NCBI GenBank assembly: GCA_009911175.1
Contig: QXWX01000024.1
Span: 1 to 64,000 of the forward strand
Direction of reading: 5' to 3'
Source: Lachnospiraceae bacterium
Lineage (GTDB): Bacteria; Bacillota_A; Clostridia; Lachnospirales; Lachnospiraceae
Length of the DNA: 64,000 nt
In this document: piece after piece, positions 25,894-33,158 of the stretch
Position numbering within the stretch: the stretch's first letter is position 1
How the letters are laid out: every line of letters begins with the position of its first letter
Translations under genes and position numbers: made by a program
Notes under the pieces: generated by a model
What the model was told of the DNA's origin: nothing
Seen by the model: only the letters and a program-made list of their open reading frames with translations
Databases searched by the model: none

Positions 25894-26130
25894 GGGCATC
25901 CAATGGGATGCTCTGAAATGCGGTCAGAAATGAACAGGGCATCCAATAGGATGCTCTAAAATGCGGTCAGAAGTGAACAGGGCATCCAATAGGATGCTCT
26001 GAAATGCGGTCAGAAATGAACAGGGCATCCAATAGGATGCTCTAAAATGCGATTAGAAGTGAACAGGGCATCCAATAGGATGCTCTAAAATGCAATCAGA
26101 AGTGAACAAGGCATCCAATGGGATGCCTAT
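25894..26130. repeat. Tandem array of 43-bp repeats, each with an internal palindrome
   Basis: Units start at 25894, 25937, 25980, 26023, 26066 and 26109 with an exact 43-bp period (5.5 copies). Each contains GGGCATCC-AATA-GGATGCTC, a 6-bp inverted repeat with a 4-nt loop, followed by a more variable TGAAATGCGGTCAGAAGTGAACA-type tail. Units abut without spacers, so this is not a CRISPR array. The array is noncoding and ends just before the ribosome site of the next gene. Iteron-like binding site, centromere, or a chain of RNA hairpins in a leader are the candidates. Confidence 0.9.
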
Positions 26131-26152
26131 GGAAGAAAGGAGGGATTGCAGG

Positions 26153-26476
26153 ATGGAGAAAGCATTGGCTTATGTATGCTGTCCGTCGGACGCAGGGAAA
26201 GCAAAGATGCAGAAATACTGCCGGAAGATCTACGAATTGGGGTATGTACCCATTTGTCCGCAGTTCGGTTTCTCCCCGTTTTTAAATGAAGGGGAGGCGG
26301 AGGACATGCAGGCGTTCCAGAGGATGTCCCATATGGTGCTTCGGAGATGCCGGATGGTGGTAGTCTGCGGAAAAGAGATGACTGGTACGATGAATACGGA
26401 GATCAGCATGGCAGACCGGCTCCATATCATCTGCACGACCCTGGATGGGCTTATCAGAATCAAAGAAGCACAGTGA
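26153..26476 (+). CDS. DUF7768-type nucleotide-binding-fold protein
   Basis: A 107-aa protein: KALAYVCCPSDAGKAKMQKYCRKIYELGYVPICPQFGFSPFL ... CRMVVVCGKEMTGTMNTEISMADRL. The pattern (Y-V-x-x-P, then P-x-F, then V-V-x-C-G and a final T-E-I) fits the small SLOG/N-hydrolase-like DUF7768/DUF4406 group, a fold that binds nucleotides. AAAGGAGGG sits 8 nt before ATG 26153; in-frame ATG 26123 within the last repeat has no ribosome site. Role on the element unknown. Confidence 0.65.
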   Translation: MEKALAYVCCPSDAGKAKMQKYCRKIYELGYVPICPQFGFSPFLNEGEAEDMQAFQRMSHMVLRRCRMVVVCGKEMTGTMNTEISMADRLHIICTTLDGLIRIKEAQ

Positions 26477-26486
26477 TGATGGAACG

Positions 26487-26666
26487 ATGAAAGCCTGCAT
26501 CGAATCTGCCGGGCGTGGACGAAGAAACGGGTGGTACCCGCACTGCAAGCATAGCGTTTGGATATCCCAAACGCACCTTTTGGAGAGAACCCCAAGCCCC
26601 CACAGCAGAGATTGGAAGGACTGTCTCAGGGACAGAAAAAGAATAGAAGCAGAAAATGATAAATGA
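26487..26666 (+). CDS. Possible small protein, 59 aa
   Basis: Open frame whose TGA overlaps the ATG of the next frame at 26663 (ATGA), suggesting coupled translation. It has Cys/His pairs (CIES ... GWYPHCKHSVW) and is otherwise charged. The ribosome site is weak and I recognise no family, so this is a tentative call. Confidence 0.3.
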   Translation: MKACIESAGRGRRNGWYPHCKHSVWISQTHLLERTPSPHSRDWKDCLRDRKRIEAENDK

Positions 26667-26725
26667 AATATCACATGCATGTTTTTGAAATGGATTCAGA
26701 AGTGAAAAAGGAGAGGAAGAAATAT

Positions 26726-27121
26726 ATGGGATGGTTATTAAGCGGCATCATGTTTGGTGGAGTGGTCGGTGTTTTTATGACCTGCATCGTCATTGCGGGA
26801 GGACGGGGCGATGAGGTCATGGAGCGTGCCAGGATGGAATCGGAGTGGAAGAAACGGGACACCGGGAGTAAGAAAGTGATCCGGTTTGTGGATCGGTTCA
26901 ACCACAGCCTGTTCTATATTGAGGACGGGGACCCCATCCAGCTCATCACCAGTAAAGGTGAGCGAAAGTTCTGTATCTGCCACTACCTGGATGACTTGCA
27001 CGCCAGGATTGATGGGAAAGAGTGGGCGATGTGGGAGTTTGCCAGACAGATGGCAAAGAACGATGTCATTTACATGCCGCTGAAAATGCGTGTGGAAAAG
27101 CGGAAAGGAGGTGCTGCGTAA
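26726..27121 (+). CDS. Membrane-anchored element protein (DUF3789-like N-terminus)
   Basis: ATG 26726 has AAAAAGGAGAGGAAG directly upstream; an in-frame ATG at 26663 would add 21 residues. The 131-aa product begins with one membrane helix (LLSGIMFGGVVGVFMTCIVIAGG) followed by a charged GDEVMERARME turn, the arrangement of DUF3789-like small membrane proteins on such elements. A soluble domain follows (IRFVDRFNHSLFYIEDGDPIQLIT ... KFCICHYLDDLHARIDG). Its stop overlaps the next ATG (TAATG). Confidence 0.6.
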   Translation: MGWLLSGIMFGGVVGVFMTCIVIAGGRGDEVMERARMESEWKKRDTGSKKVIRFVDRFNHSLFYIEDGDPIQLITSKGERKFCICHYLDDLHARIDGKEWAMWEFARQMAKNDVIYMPLKMRVEKRKGGAA

Positions 27122-27201
27122 TGAAGAAAAGATATCTGGCAGGAATGATCGCCTGCGCTATTTTAACAGGCTGTTTGATCTGGAAAAGGAGACGTGGTTA
27201 A
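27121..27201 (+). CDS. 26-aa lipoprotein-like or single-span peptide
   Basis: A very short gene with strong signals: AAAGGAGGTG at 27104-27113, 7 nt spacing, and a TAATG overlap with the preceding gene. The product MKKRYLAGMIACAILTGCLIW plus a KRRRG tail has a basic start, a hydrophobic core and a lipobox-like LTGC. It resembles small lysis or entry-exclusion lipoproteins in layout. Function unknown. Confidence 0.6.
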   Translation: MKKRYLAGMIACAILTGCLIWKRRRG

Positions 27202-27203
27202 GG

Positions 27204-27683
27204 ATGGCGGAAGAAAAAAGCAAGGCAGTCTATATGGAGTTCTATCGGAAACCTGTGGATAGGCATGAATTGTATGATCCCATGTTTCCGGGAGAAAAGT
27301 GGCAGGTGCAGGTGGAAAAGATCGTGGAGCTGTCGAAAGAAGAATACTTGTTTTTTACGGAGGAATTGTATGGATATTATCCGTTTATCTATGACAATGC
27401 CGGATATATGTATTTTGATGATGAAAAAGGCTGTGCCCACAGTATCCTGGTCACCACACTGGAAAGACAGGAGGGGATCCTGGTACAGGCGGAAGGCTTT
27501 TCCTATGTCCGTTATGGCGCGTATGTCCCGGACTGTAGTGTGCTGGTGCTTTCCGGGATCCCGGTGGAGAGCCATGTACCAGGGATCAGAGTCCCGAAAC
27601 AGCCGGCCATGATACCGGATCCGCAGAGCAGGAAGAAAAATAAAACATTGAAAAATCATACAAAAGAGAGGGGAGAACGATGA
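27204..27683 (+). CDS. Hypothetical protein upstream of mobC
   Basis: Not recognised. A 159-aa soluble protein rich in Tyr/Glu, with YLFFTEELYGYYPFIYDNAGYMYFDDEKGCAHSILVTT and QAEGFSYVRYGAYVPDCSVLVL. ATG 27204 is 12 nt after AAAAGGAG; the frame is open further upstream but without a good start. The C-terminal 25 residues are basic. Its end overlaps mobC by 4 nt, so it is co-translated with the relaxosome genes. Confidence 0.65.
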   Translation: MAEEKSKAVYMEFYRKPVDRHELYDPMFPGEKWQVQVEKIVELSKEEYLFFTEELYGYYPFIYDNAGYMYFDDEKGCAHSILVTTLERQEGILVQAEGFSYVRYGAYVPDCSVLVLSGIPVESHVPGIRVPKQPAMIPDPQSRKKNKTLKNHTKERGER

Positions 27684-27988
27684 GAAAACGGAATCATGTG
27701 ATACCTGTCCGGCTGAATGCCAAGGAGCTGCGGTATCTGGAGGAACAGGTGAAAAAGAGCGGCTTGGCGCGTGAGGAATACCTCCGCACCCTGATCATGG
27801 GCGGGGAAGTCCATGCCAAGCCCTGTGAGCATCACGCAGATCTGCTGCGGAAGATCGCTGGTTTATGCAACAATGCTAACCAGCTTGCCCATGTAGCCAA
27901 CGCTTCCGGTTCGGCCAGCCCGGAGAGCCTCCGGGAAATGCTCCAGATCTCAAGGGAAACATGGCAGCTTGTAAAAGAGGAATGGTGA
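27680..27988 (+). CDS. mobC: MobC-like relaxosome accessory protein
   Basis: A 102-aa protein with an N-terminal ribbon-helix-helix (VIPVRLNAKELRYLEEQVKKSGLAREEYLRTLI) and the MobC-type second half ADLLRKIAGLCNNANQLAHVANASG. MobC proteins bind near oriT and help the relaxase open the strand. ATG overlaps the upstream stop (ATGA), and the relaxase starts 3 nt downstream. Confidence 0.85.
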   Translation: MRKRNHVIPVRLNAKELRYLEEQVKKSGLAREEYLRTLIMGGEVHAKPCEHHADLLRKIAGLCNNANQLAHVANASGSASPESLREMLQISRETWQLVKEEW

Positions 27989-27991
27989 TCG

Positions 27992-29305
27992 TTGGCATAC
28001 ACCAGTATCATCCCTGTCCACCGTCTGGACCGCTCCATCGCCTACATCAAGGATGAAAAGAAAACCACGAAAAGAGAAACGGCTGGTTCCCTGGAAGAAG
28101 CAATCTCCTATGCCTTGAACCGGGAGAAGACGGAGTATACGGTTTTCGAGGACGCCATCGGATGTACCTGTGCTTCCGCCTTTGAGGATATGGTGGCCAC
28201 CAAGAAACGGTTCCATAAGATGGATGGCGTACAGGGCTACCACCTGATCCAAAGTTTTGCAAAAGGGGAGGTGACACCGGAACTGGCTCACCTGATCGGG
28301 CAGGAACTGGCAGAGGGGCTTTTAAAAGGCAGGTTCGAGGCGGTGGTCACGACACATCTGAATACCAGCCATTACCACAACCATATCGTATTCAATTCGG
28401 TCAGCATGGAGGATGGCAGGAAATACCACAGCAACGCAAAAAGCTATTATGAAGAAGTCCGCAAAATATCCGACGCAATCTGTATCAAATATGGCCTGTC
28501 CGTAATCCCGGAAAACAGGGGGAACGGAAAACATTACGCGCAGTGGCAGGCGGAACGGGATGGGAAGCCTACCTGGAGGACAGCGATCCGCATGGATATC
28601 CGGGAGGCTGTGCAGGAGAGCTATACCTGGAAACAGTTCCTGGCACAGATGGAGCAGAGGGGATATGTGTGGAAATGGAACCAGAAATATCCATCGTTAA
28701 AGGCTCCGGGCATGGAACGGTTTGTGCGTCTGAAAAGCCTGGGGAAGAATTATACGGAAGAAGCGATCCAGGAGTGGATCCTGAAGCCGAAGCGGAAAGG
28801 ACGGAGGCAGCCAGGGAATTGGCAACAAGACCGAAGCCAAAGCGGAAAAACCGTTTCTTCCCACAAGAAGCTGACAGGGCTTCAGGCGCTGTATTATTCC
28901 TATCTTTATCAGATGGGGGCACTGAAAAAGCGTCCTCCGAGAGTTTCCTATCTGGTACGGGAGGATATCCGCCATTTAGACAAAAGGATTGCCCAGATGG
29001 AGTTCCTGCAAAAGCACGGGATTACAACAAGGGAGCAGATTGTTCCGTTCCGTGCGGACAGAGAAATAGAAATGGTATCCCTCTTAAAAGAGCGCAGGAG
29101 GTTGTACCGGGCACAGCCGGATTCACCAAGGATCAGCGAGATCACGGGGCAGCTTAAGAAACTACGGAAGGAAATCAGGATGTCCGTAGAGATTGAAAAC
29201 CATTCCAAGGAGATGGAGGAACGGATGCGGCAGGCGGAGCAGCAGAAACAGCAGGAAAAAAATCAGAAATTGAGGAGGAATCCAGATGGCAGAAATAGAA
29301 AGTGA
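27992..29305 (+). CDS. mobA: MOBP-type relaxase (MobA/MobL, PF03432)
   Basis: A 437-aa relaxase that nicks oriT and carries the strand into the recipient. The N-terminal nuclease domain has the three-histidine metal site VVTTHLNTSHYHNHIVFNSVS, HLIQSFAKGE, and a candidate nucleophile tyrosine in SIAYIKDEKKT. The start is TTG 27992, 3 nt after mobC; AGAGGA lies about 11 nt upstream. The C-terminal half is basic and coiled (EMEERMRQAEQQKQQEK). The next gene overlaps by 20 nt. Confidence 0.9.
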   Translation: MAYTSIIPVHRLDRSIAYIKDEKKTTKRETAGSLEEAISYALNREKTEYTVFEDAIGCTCASAFEDMVATKKRFHKMDGVQGYHLIQSFAKGEVTPELAHLIGQELAEGLLKGRFEAVVTTHLNTSHYHNHIVFNSVSMEDGRKYHSNAKSYYEEVRKISDAICIKYGLSVIPENRGNGKHYAQWQAERDGKPTWRTAIRMDIREAVQESYTWKQFLAQMEQRGYVWKWNQKYPSLKAPGMERFVRLKSLGKNYTEEAIQEWILKPKRKGRRQPGNWQQDRSQSGKTVSSHKKLTGLQALYYSYLYQMGALKKRPPRVSYLVREDIRHLDKRIAQMEFLQKHGITTREQIVPFRADREIEMVSLLKERRRLYRAQPDSPRISEITGQLKKLRKEIRMSVEIENHSKEMEERMRQAEQQKQQEKNQKLRRNPDGRNRK

Positions 29306-30401
29306 AAATATAGACAGAATCCATGCGGCAGAGACAGAAAGCGCATCAATGGAAAAACAAATGGAATCTATAGACGCCGTATCACCGGATTCAGAAAAGG
29401 ATCAGGAGCATGCAGGCTATACAGGAATCCCTGTTACATATTATCCTATCCGTGAAGACCTGGCACGCAGGGCCAAGGAAATGAACAGTTTCTTTGAATA
29501 CCAGCCGGGAAGAGCGACGCAGGAATACCGGCATTGTGTAGACCAGGCTGTGCGGCTTGCGGAACAGCAGAAGGAGAGGGCAGACCCTATTTACCATGAA
29601 AAGATAGACAGGCTGGTAGATATGTATGCCCGGAAGCTGGCAGAGAACATGAACAAGGGATATGAGATCGACGCCCGTGTGCCTTCGGTCATGGTTGCGG
29701 GTCCTTCTAATTTTCCAACGGGGAAAAAAGAAAAACAGAATGCCGCAAGCGAAAAGAATCGGGAGGAATGGCGGCAGGTGCAGGGGATCCTGGATCAGAT
29801 CCGGGGGACAGGAATGGGCGGGATCCGTTCCGACCATCCCCAGGCCCTCGAACAGCTGGAGCAGAAGCTGGAACGGCTGGAGAGTTCCCAGAAGCTGATG
29901 AAGGATGTGAACGCTTTCTACCGCAAACACAAGACCCTGGATGGATGCACCCTGTTAGACGGGGAGCGGATCCAACGGCTGAAAGTTTCTATGGAGCAGT
30001 CCTGGTATCCGGAACCAAAGCCCTTTCCATCGTATCTGTTGACGAACAACAGTGCAGAGATCCGGCGGGTAAAAAAGCGCATTGAGGAACTGAAGCAAAA
30101 TGCGGAAGTTGGTTTTTGCGGATGGGAGTTTGAGGGCGGAAAGGCGGTGGCAAACCAGGATGCCGGAAGATTGCAGCTTTTGTTTGAGGAAAAGCCTTCC
30201 CCAGAACACCGTGCCCAGCTGAAAGCCAATGGATTCCGGTGGGCGCCCAAGGCAGGGGTATGGCAGAGGATGCTGAACCGGCAGGCGATCTATGCGGCAG
30301 GAAGAATCGGGTTTATCCGCCCGCTTTCCGGCCAGGCTCCACAGGAGTTACAGCCGAAACCAGAGAAGCAGCCGGAAAAGCAGAAATTGATGCAGCGCTG
30401 A
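29286..30401 (+). CDS. Large helical element protein with polyvalent-type C-terminal motif
   Basis: A 371-aa protein beginning inside the end of the relaxase gene; GAGGAGGAA lies before ATG 29286. The N-terminal 100 residues are acidic; the middle is helical (QALEQLEQKLERLESSQKLMKDVNAFYRKHKTLDG). The C-terminus carries EHRAQLKANGFRWAPKAGVWQRML, a motif that recurs at the ends of DUF3560 and large polyvalent proteins of conjugative elements. It probably travels with or assists the relaxase, but this is inferred only from position. Confidence 0.65.
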   Translation: MAEIESENIDRIHAAETESASMEKQMESIDAVSPDSEKDQEHAGYTGIPVTYYPIREDLARRAKEMNSFFEYQPGRATQEYRHCVDQAVRLAEQQKERADPIYHEKIDRLVDMYARKLAENMNKGYEIDARVPSVMVAGPSNFPTGKKEKQNAASEKNREEWRQVQGILDQIRGTGMGGIRSDHPQALEQLEQKLERLESSQKLMKDVNAFYRKHKTLDGCTLLDGERIQRLKVSMEQSWYPEPKPFPSYLLTNNSAEIRRVKKRIEELKQNAEVGFCGWEFEGGKAVANQDAGRLQLLFEEKPSPEHRAQLKANGFRWAPKAGVWQRMLNRQAIYAAGRIGFIRPLSGQAPQELQPKPEKQPEKQKLMQR

Positions 30402-30497
30402 CCGGATATTATTTTTCTATGAGCAGTGTGCAGGAAACCCGCCTATCGCAGGTTTGTGTAGAATACATTTTATGAAACAGAAAGGAGGAAGAGCAAT

Positions 30498-31319
30498 ATG
30501 AACTTTGGAGGTGAGGCGGCTGATCAGGTCGTCCGTTATTCTTTGGAAGGGATCGACCATGGGCTGCGGCTGTCCGGGACCATGGCGAAAAACCTTGCGG
30601 TCTTTCTGGCGGCGGTCACGAGGAACAACCAAAGGAGTTATGGAAAAATCTCCATGTCCCGTATGTTAAGGGAAAACAGGCCGCTGAAATTTTTCACAAT
30701 CCCATCCAACCGTATCCATGAGTTCGCAAAAGAAGGAAAAAAGCGTGGTCTTCCCTATGTGGTGATCCGTGACCGGAAGAACCCCAAGCTGTGCGAGCTG
30801 ATGGTATTTGCGGATGACGCGGCGAAGGTGAACAGGGTGATGGACCAGATGAACCTGGATTACTTAAAATCGGAGAATGGAGAGGCTGTCCAGGAAACTG
30901 TAAGAGAAACGGAAGAAATCCGTCCGGTTGGAACGCATCAGGAGCCAGAAAACGCATCCCGCCCGGAGCAGGATTCTACAGTAAGGATGGAAACCGTGGA
31001 AATGCCAGAGGGAGAGATCCAGTTCGAACTCAGCGATCTTGAAGAAGATTTCAATGTCAGCGAATTGCCGGGGATGGATGAAGCAGAAATAGGAAATTTT
31101 ACCCAGGCGCGGGAGGGAAAGAGTCTGTCCGCACCTTCCTCGCGCAGCAGAGATATTTCTACCGGGCAGGGGGAGGGGAATAAGAAACCCTCTGTACGGA
31201 AGGAACTAAATGAGATCAAAAAAGAAAAGGAGGCAGAGCGGAAACGGAGCCGGAAAGACCGAAGCCGTGGAAACTATCGGGGCACGAAGAAGCGGAAAGG
31301 AAAAGAGAAAGGAAGGTGA
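30498..31319 (+). CDS. pcfB: PcfB family protein (DUF3801)
   Basis: A 273-aa protein with the PcfB core: SGTMAKNLAVFLAAVTRNNQRSYGKISMSRML and LKFFTIPSNRIHEFAKEGKKRGLPYVVIRDRKN. In pCF10, PcfB is a processing/substrate adaptor for the coupling protein. Here a long acidic linker (residues 125-225) and a very basic tail (KEKEAERKRSRKDRSRGNYRG) follow. AAAGGAGGAAGAG precedes ATG 30498. Confidence 0.85.
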   Translation: MNFGGEAADQVVRYSLEGIDHGLRLSGTMAKNLAVFLAAVTRNNQRSYGKISMSRMLRENRPLKFFTIPSNRIHEFAKEGKKRGLPYVVIRDRKNPKLCELMVFADDAAKVNRVMDQMNLDYLKSENGEAVQETVRETEEIRPVGTHQEPENASRPEQDSTVRMETVEMPEGEIQFELSDLEEDFNVSELPGMDEAEIGNFTQAREGKSLSAPSSRSRDISTGQGEGNKKPSVRKELNEIKKEKEAERKRSRKDRSRGNYRGTKKRKGKEKGR

Positions 31320-31323
31320 GGCT

Positions 31324-32328
31324 ATGGATTTATCACAGTATTTACAGACAGGGGAGGAAAACCAGGCAGAGCCGGAACAGCAGTTATCGAAGGAGGAATA
31401 TGCTGCCTTAAAGAAGCAGCAGCGTGAGGAAGTCTGGGGTGCGGTAGACGCTAAAGCACAGGAGGTTTTCCAAAACGGGGAATCTTTGAAAGGATTTCTC
31501 AATTTCATGGCGCAGTGCAAACCGCAGAAGGCGGCCAACCTGCTGCTCCTGTATGGGCAGAATCCGGAAATCCGCCAGGTCAAGACTTTTGACGGGTGGA
31601 AAAAGGAGCATAAGACCCTGCGCCCGGGTGTCCATGGATACACATTTATTGCGGACCAGAATTATGAAAAGGATGGGGAAATCCGGCAGGGCTATGTGAT
31701 CACAAGAGCCTATGACATCAGCCAGATCCGGACGAAGCAGCCGGAACCGCCGGAGCCGAAGCTCATCCAGGTACTGCTGGGTGCCCTTTTGAAAAATTCA
31801 GAGACCAAGGTCAGCATTGGGGATAACCTGCCAGAAAGTGTGCAGGCGCAGTATATCCCCAGGCAGCGGACGATCTTTGCCCGCAACGGTATGAGCGAGG
31901 AAGTGACGTTCCATGCCATCAACAGGGAAATGGCCTGCGCTGCCATGGATGCCCATGACGGCACTTACAGCCGTGTTTCCGTATCCCCCCAGGCATTCTG
32001 CGCCGCCTATGTGGTGGCACAAAGGTATGGGGTAGAGAATTCGGGTTTTCAGCTTGATAAGGTTTGTGAGATGCAGGAGTATGGCAATAAGGACCCCCAG
32101 GAGCTCCGCGCGTTTATTGGAAATGTAAAAAATGCGGTCTATACCATCTCCCGGCATATCGACCGCAACTTAGGCCAGCCGGAGCAGGAATTTACAGCAG
32201 ATGAATTTGCGGTAGCGGAAGGAACCAACGGAGATAAGCGGGGGCAGGAAACGCAGGCACCAGAAGTTCCGGCGGAAAAGGCACAAAAGCAGAAAGGCGG
32301 AAAAGCAAAGAAACAGCCGGAACGTTAG
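31324..32328 (+). CDS. ArdC-like ssDNA-binding/antirestriction protein
   Basis: A 334-aa protein. LKGFLNFMAQCKPQKAANLLLLYGQNPEIRQVKTFDGWKK and RPGVHGYTFI form the ArdC N-terminal single-stranded-DNA-binding fold. A metalloprotease-like C-terminal domain is suggested by residues 195-290 (MSEEVTFHAINREMACAAM), though the HExxH motif expected in ArdC is not visible. The protein would coat incoming single strands and may protect them from restriction. ATG 31324 lies 4 nt after the pcfB stop. Confidence 0.7.
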   Translation: MDLSQYLQTGEENQAEPEQQLSKEEYAALKKQQREEVWGAVDAKAQEVFQNGESLKGFLNFMAQCKPQKAANLLLLYGQNPEIRQVKTFDGWKKEHKTLRPGVHGYTFIADQNYEKDGEIRQGYVITRAYDISQIRTKQPEPPEPKLIQVLLGALLKNSETKVSIGDNLPESVQAQYIPRQRTIFARNGMSEEVTFHAINREMACAAMDAHDGTYSRVSVSPQAFCAAYVVAQRYGVENSGFQLDKVCEMQEYGNKDPQELRAFIGNVKNAVYTISRHIDRNLGQPEQEFTADEFAVAEGTNGDKRGQETQAPEVPAEKAQKQKGGKAKKQPER

Positions 32329-32336
32329 CAATTCAC

Positions 32337-32365
32337 TTGATTATTTTCCTATCTTCCGATAAGAT
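32337..32365 (+). promoter_or_regulatory. Candidate sigma-A promoter
   Basis: TTGATT at 32337-32342 and TAAGAT at 32360-32365 have 17 nt between them. They lie in the only gap of this stretch, 34 nt before the ribosome-proximal start of the small gene at 32399. Confidence 0.4.
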
Positions 32366-32398
32366 GATGTGAGAGACTGGATAAAGGAGAAACAGGAA

Positions 32399-32631
32399 AT
32401 GGCATATAAACGGAGTTATGGGCGGAGGCAAAGAGAAAATGCAGGCTGAATGAGGAAGATATCCGCATGGCCAAGGAGATGGGGCTGAATCCCAAAAGCC
32501 TGATCAAAAACATTCCCAATCCGAAGGAGCAGTGGAAACTGCCAGTGAAGGAATGGCTCCATGAGATGTATGAGGATAGGCAGCGGAAACAGAAGAAAAA
32601 AGCATCCGCCGGAAGGAAGGGAACTGTATGA
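32399..32631 (+). pseudogene. Small conserved element gene with a 1-nt frameshift
   Basis: ATG 32399 has AAAGGAGA 8 nt upstream and reads MAYK, then departs into a short frame that stops after 16 codons. One frame over, a long conserved-looking peptide begins at once (ELWAEAKRKCRLNEEDIRM, then AKEMGLNPKSLIKNIPN ... WKLPVKEWLHEMYE) and runs to the TGA at 32629, which overlaps the next ATG. Adding one A to the AAA run at about 32408-32410 would join MAYK to TELWAEAKRK. So a single-base deletion, or a sequencing error in an A run, breaks this gene. The joined product would be about 77 aa. Confidence 0.65.
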
Positions 32632-33077
32632 AGATCCTGGTAGACGCCGATGCCTGCCCGGTGGTAACCATTGTGGAAGAGATAGCGGAAAAATATGGGA
32701 TCCCGGTAATCCTGCTGTGCGATACGAACCATGTACTGCGGTCAGAGTACAGTGAGATAAAGATCATCGGAGCTGGGGCAGACGCGGTGGATTTTGCGTT
32801 GGTTGGAATCTGCGAAAAAGGCGACCTGGTGGTCACCCAGGACTATGGCGTGGCGGCTATGATCCTGGGGAAGGGAGCCTATGGCATCCATCAGAGTGGG
32901 AAATGGTACACCAATGAAAATATCGACCAGATGTTGATAGAGCGGCATCTCAGCAAAAAAGCACGGCGGTCGAAATCAAAGCATCATATCAAAGGCCCGG
33001 CAAAGCGGACTGCGGAGGATGATAGACGGTTCAGGGAGTCCCTGGAGCAATTGATCCGGAAAATAAAAAGTGAATAA
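32628..33077 (+). CDS. YaiI/YqxD family protein (DUF188)
   Basis: A 149-aa PIN-like protein. MKILVDADACPVVTIVEEIAEKYGIPVILLCDTNH, GADAVDFALV and GDLVVTQDYGVAAMILGKGA are the family signatures, with conserved aspartates as in nuclease folds. C-terminus RTAEDDRRFRESLE is also typical. Function is unknown; it is normally chromosomal, so its presence within conjugation genes is unusual. ATG 32628 overlaps the preceding stop. A strong terminator follows. Confidence 0.9.
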   Translation: MKILVDADACPVVTIVEEIAEKYGIPVILLCDTNHVLRSEYSEIKIIGAGADAVDFALVGICEKGDLVVTQDYGVAAMILGKGAYGIHQSGKWYTNENIDQMLIERHLSKKARRSKSKHHIKGPAKRTAEDDRRFRESLEQLIRKIKSE

Positions 33078-33084
33078 ATATTCC

Positions 33085-33122
33085 AAAAGCCACAGATTTA
33101 GAGACAGTCTGTGGCTTTTTCT
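33085..33122 (+). terminator. Rho-independent terminator
   Basis: The 12-bp stem AAAAGCCACAGA (33085-33096) / TCTGTGGCTTTT (33108-33119) with a T-rich continuation ends the mob-pcfB-DUF188 unit. Confidence 0.9.
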
Positions 33123-33158
33123 TTGTTATGAAAAGGTTATAGAAACGAAAGAGAGGTA

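Noticed and set aside
25894..26130. CRISPR array
   Set aside because: Repeats abut directly with no spacers, and no cas gene is nearby.
32750..33077. DUF188 gene as evidence that the element ends before 33 kb
   Set aside because: The conjugation channel genes continue on the same strand after it, so it lies inside the element.
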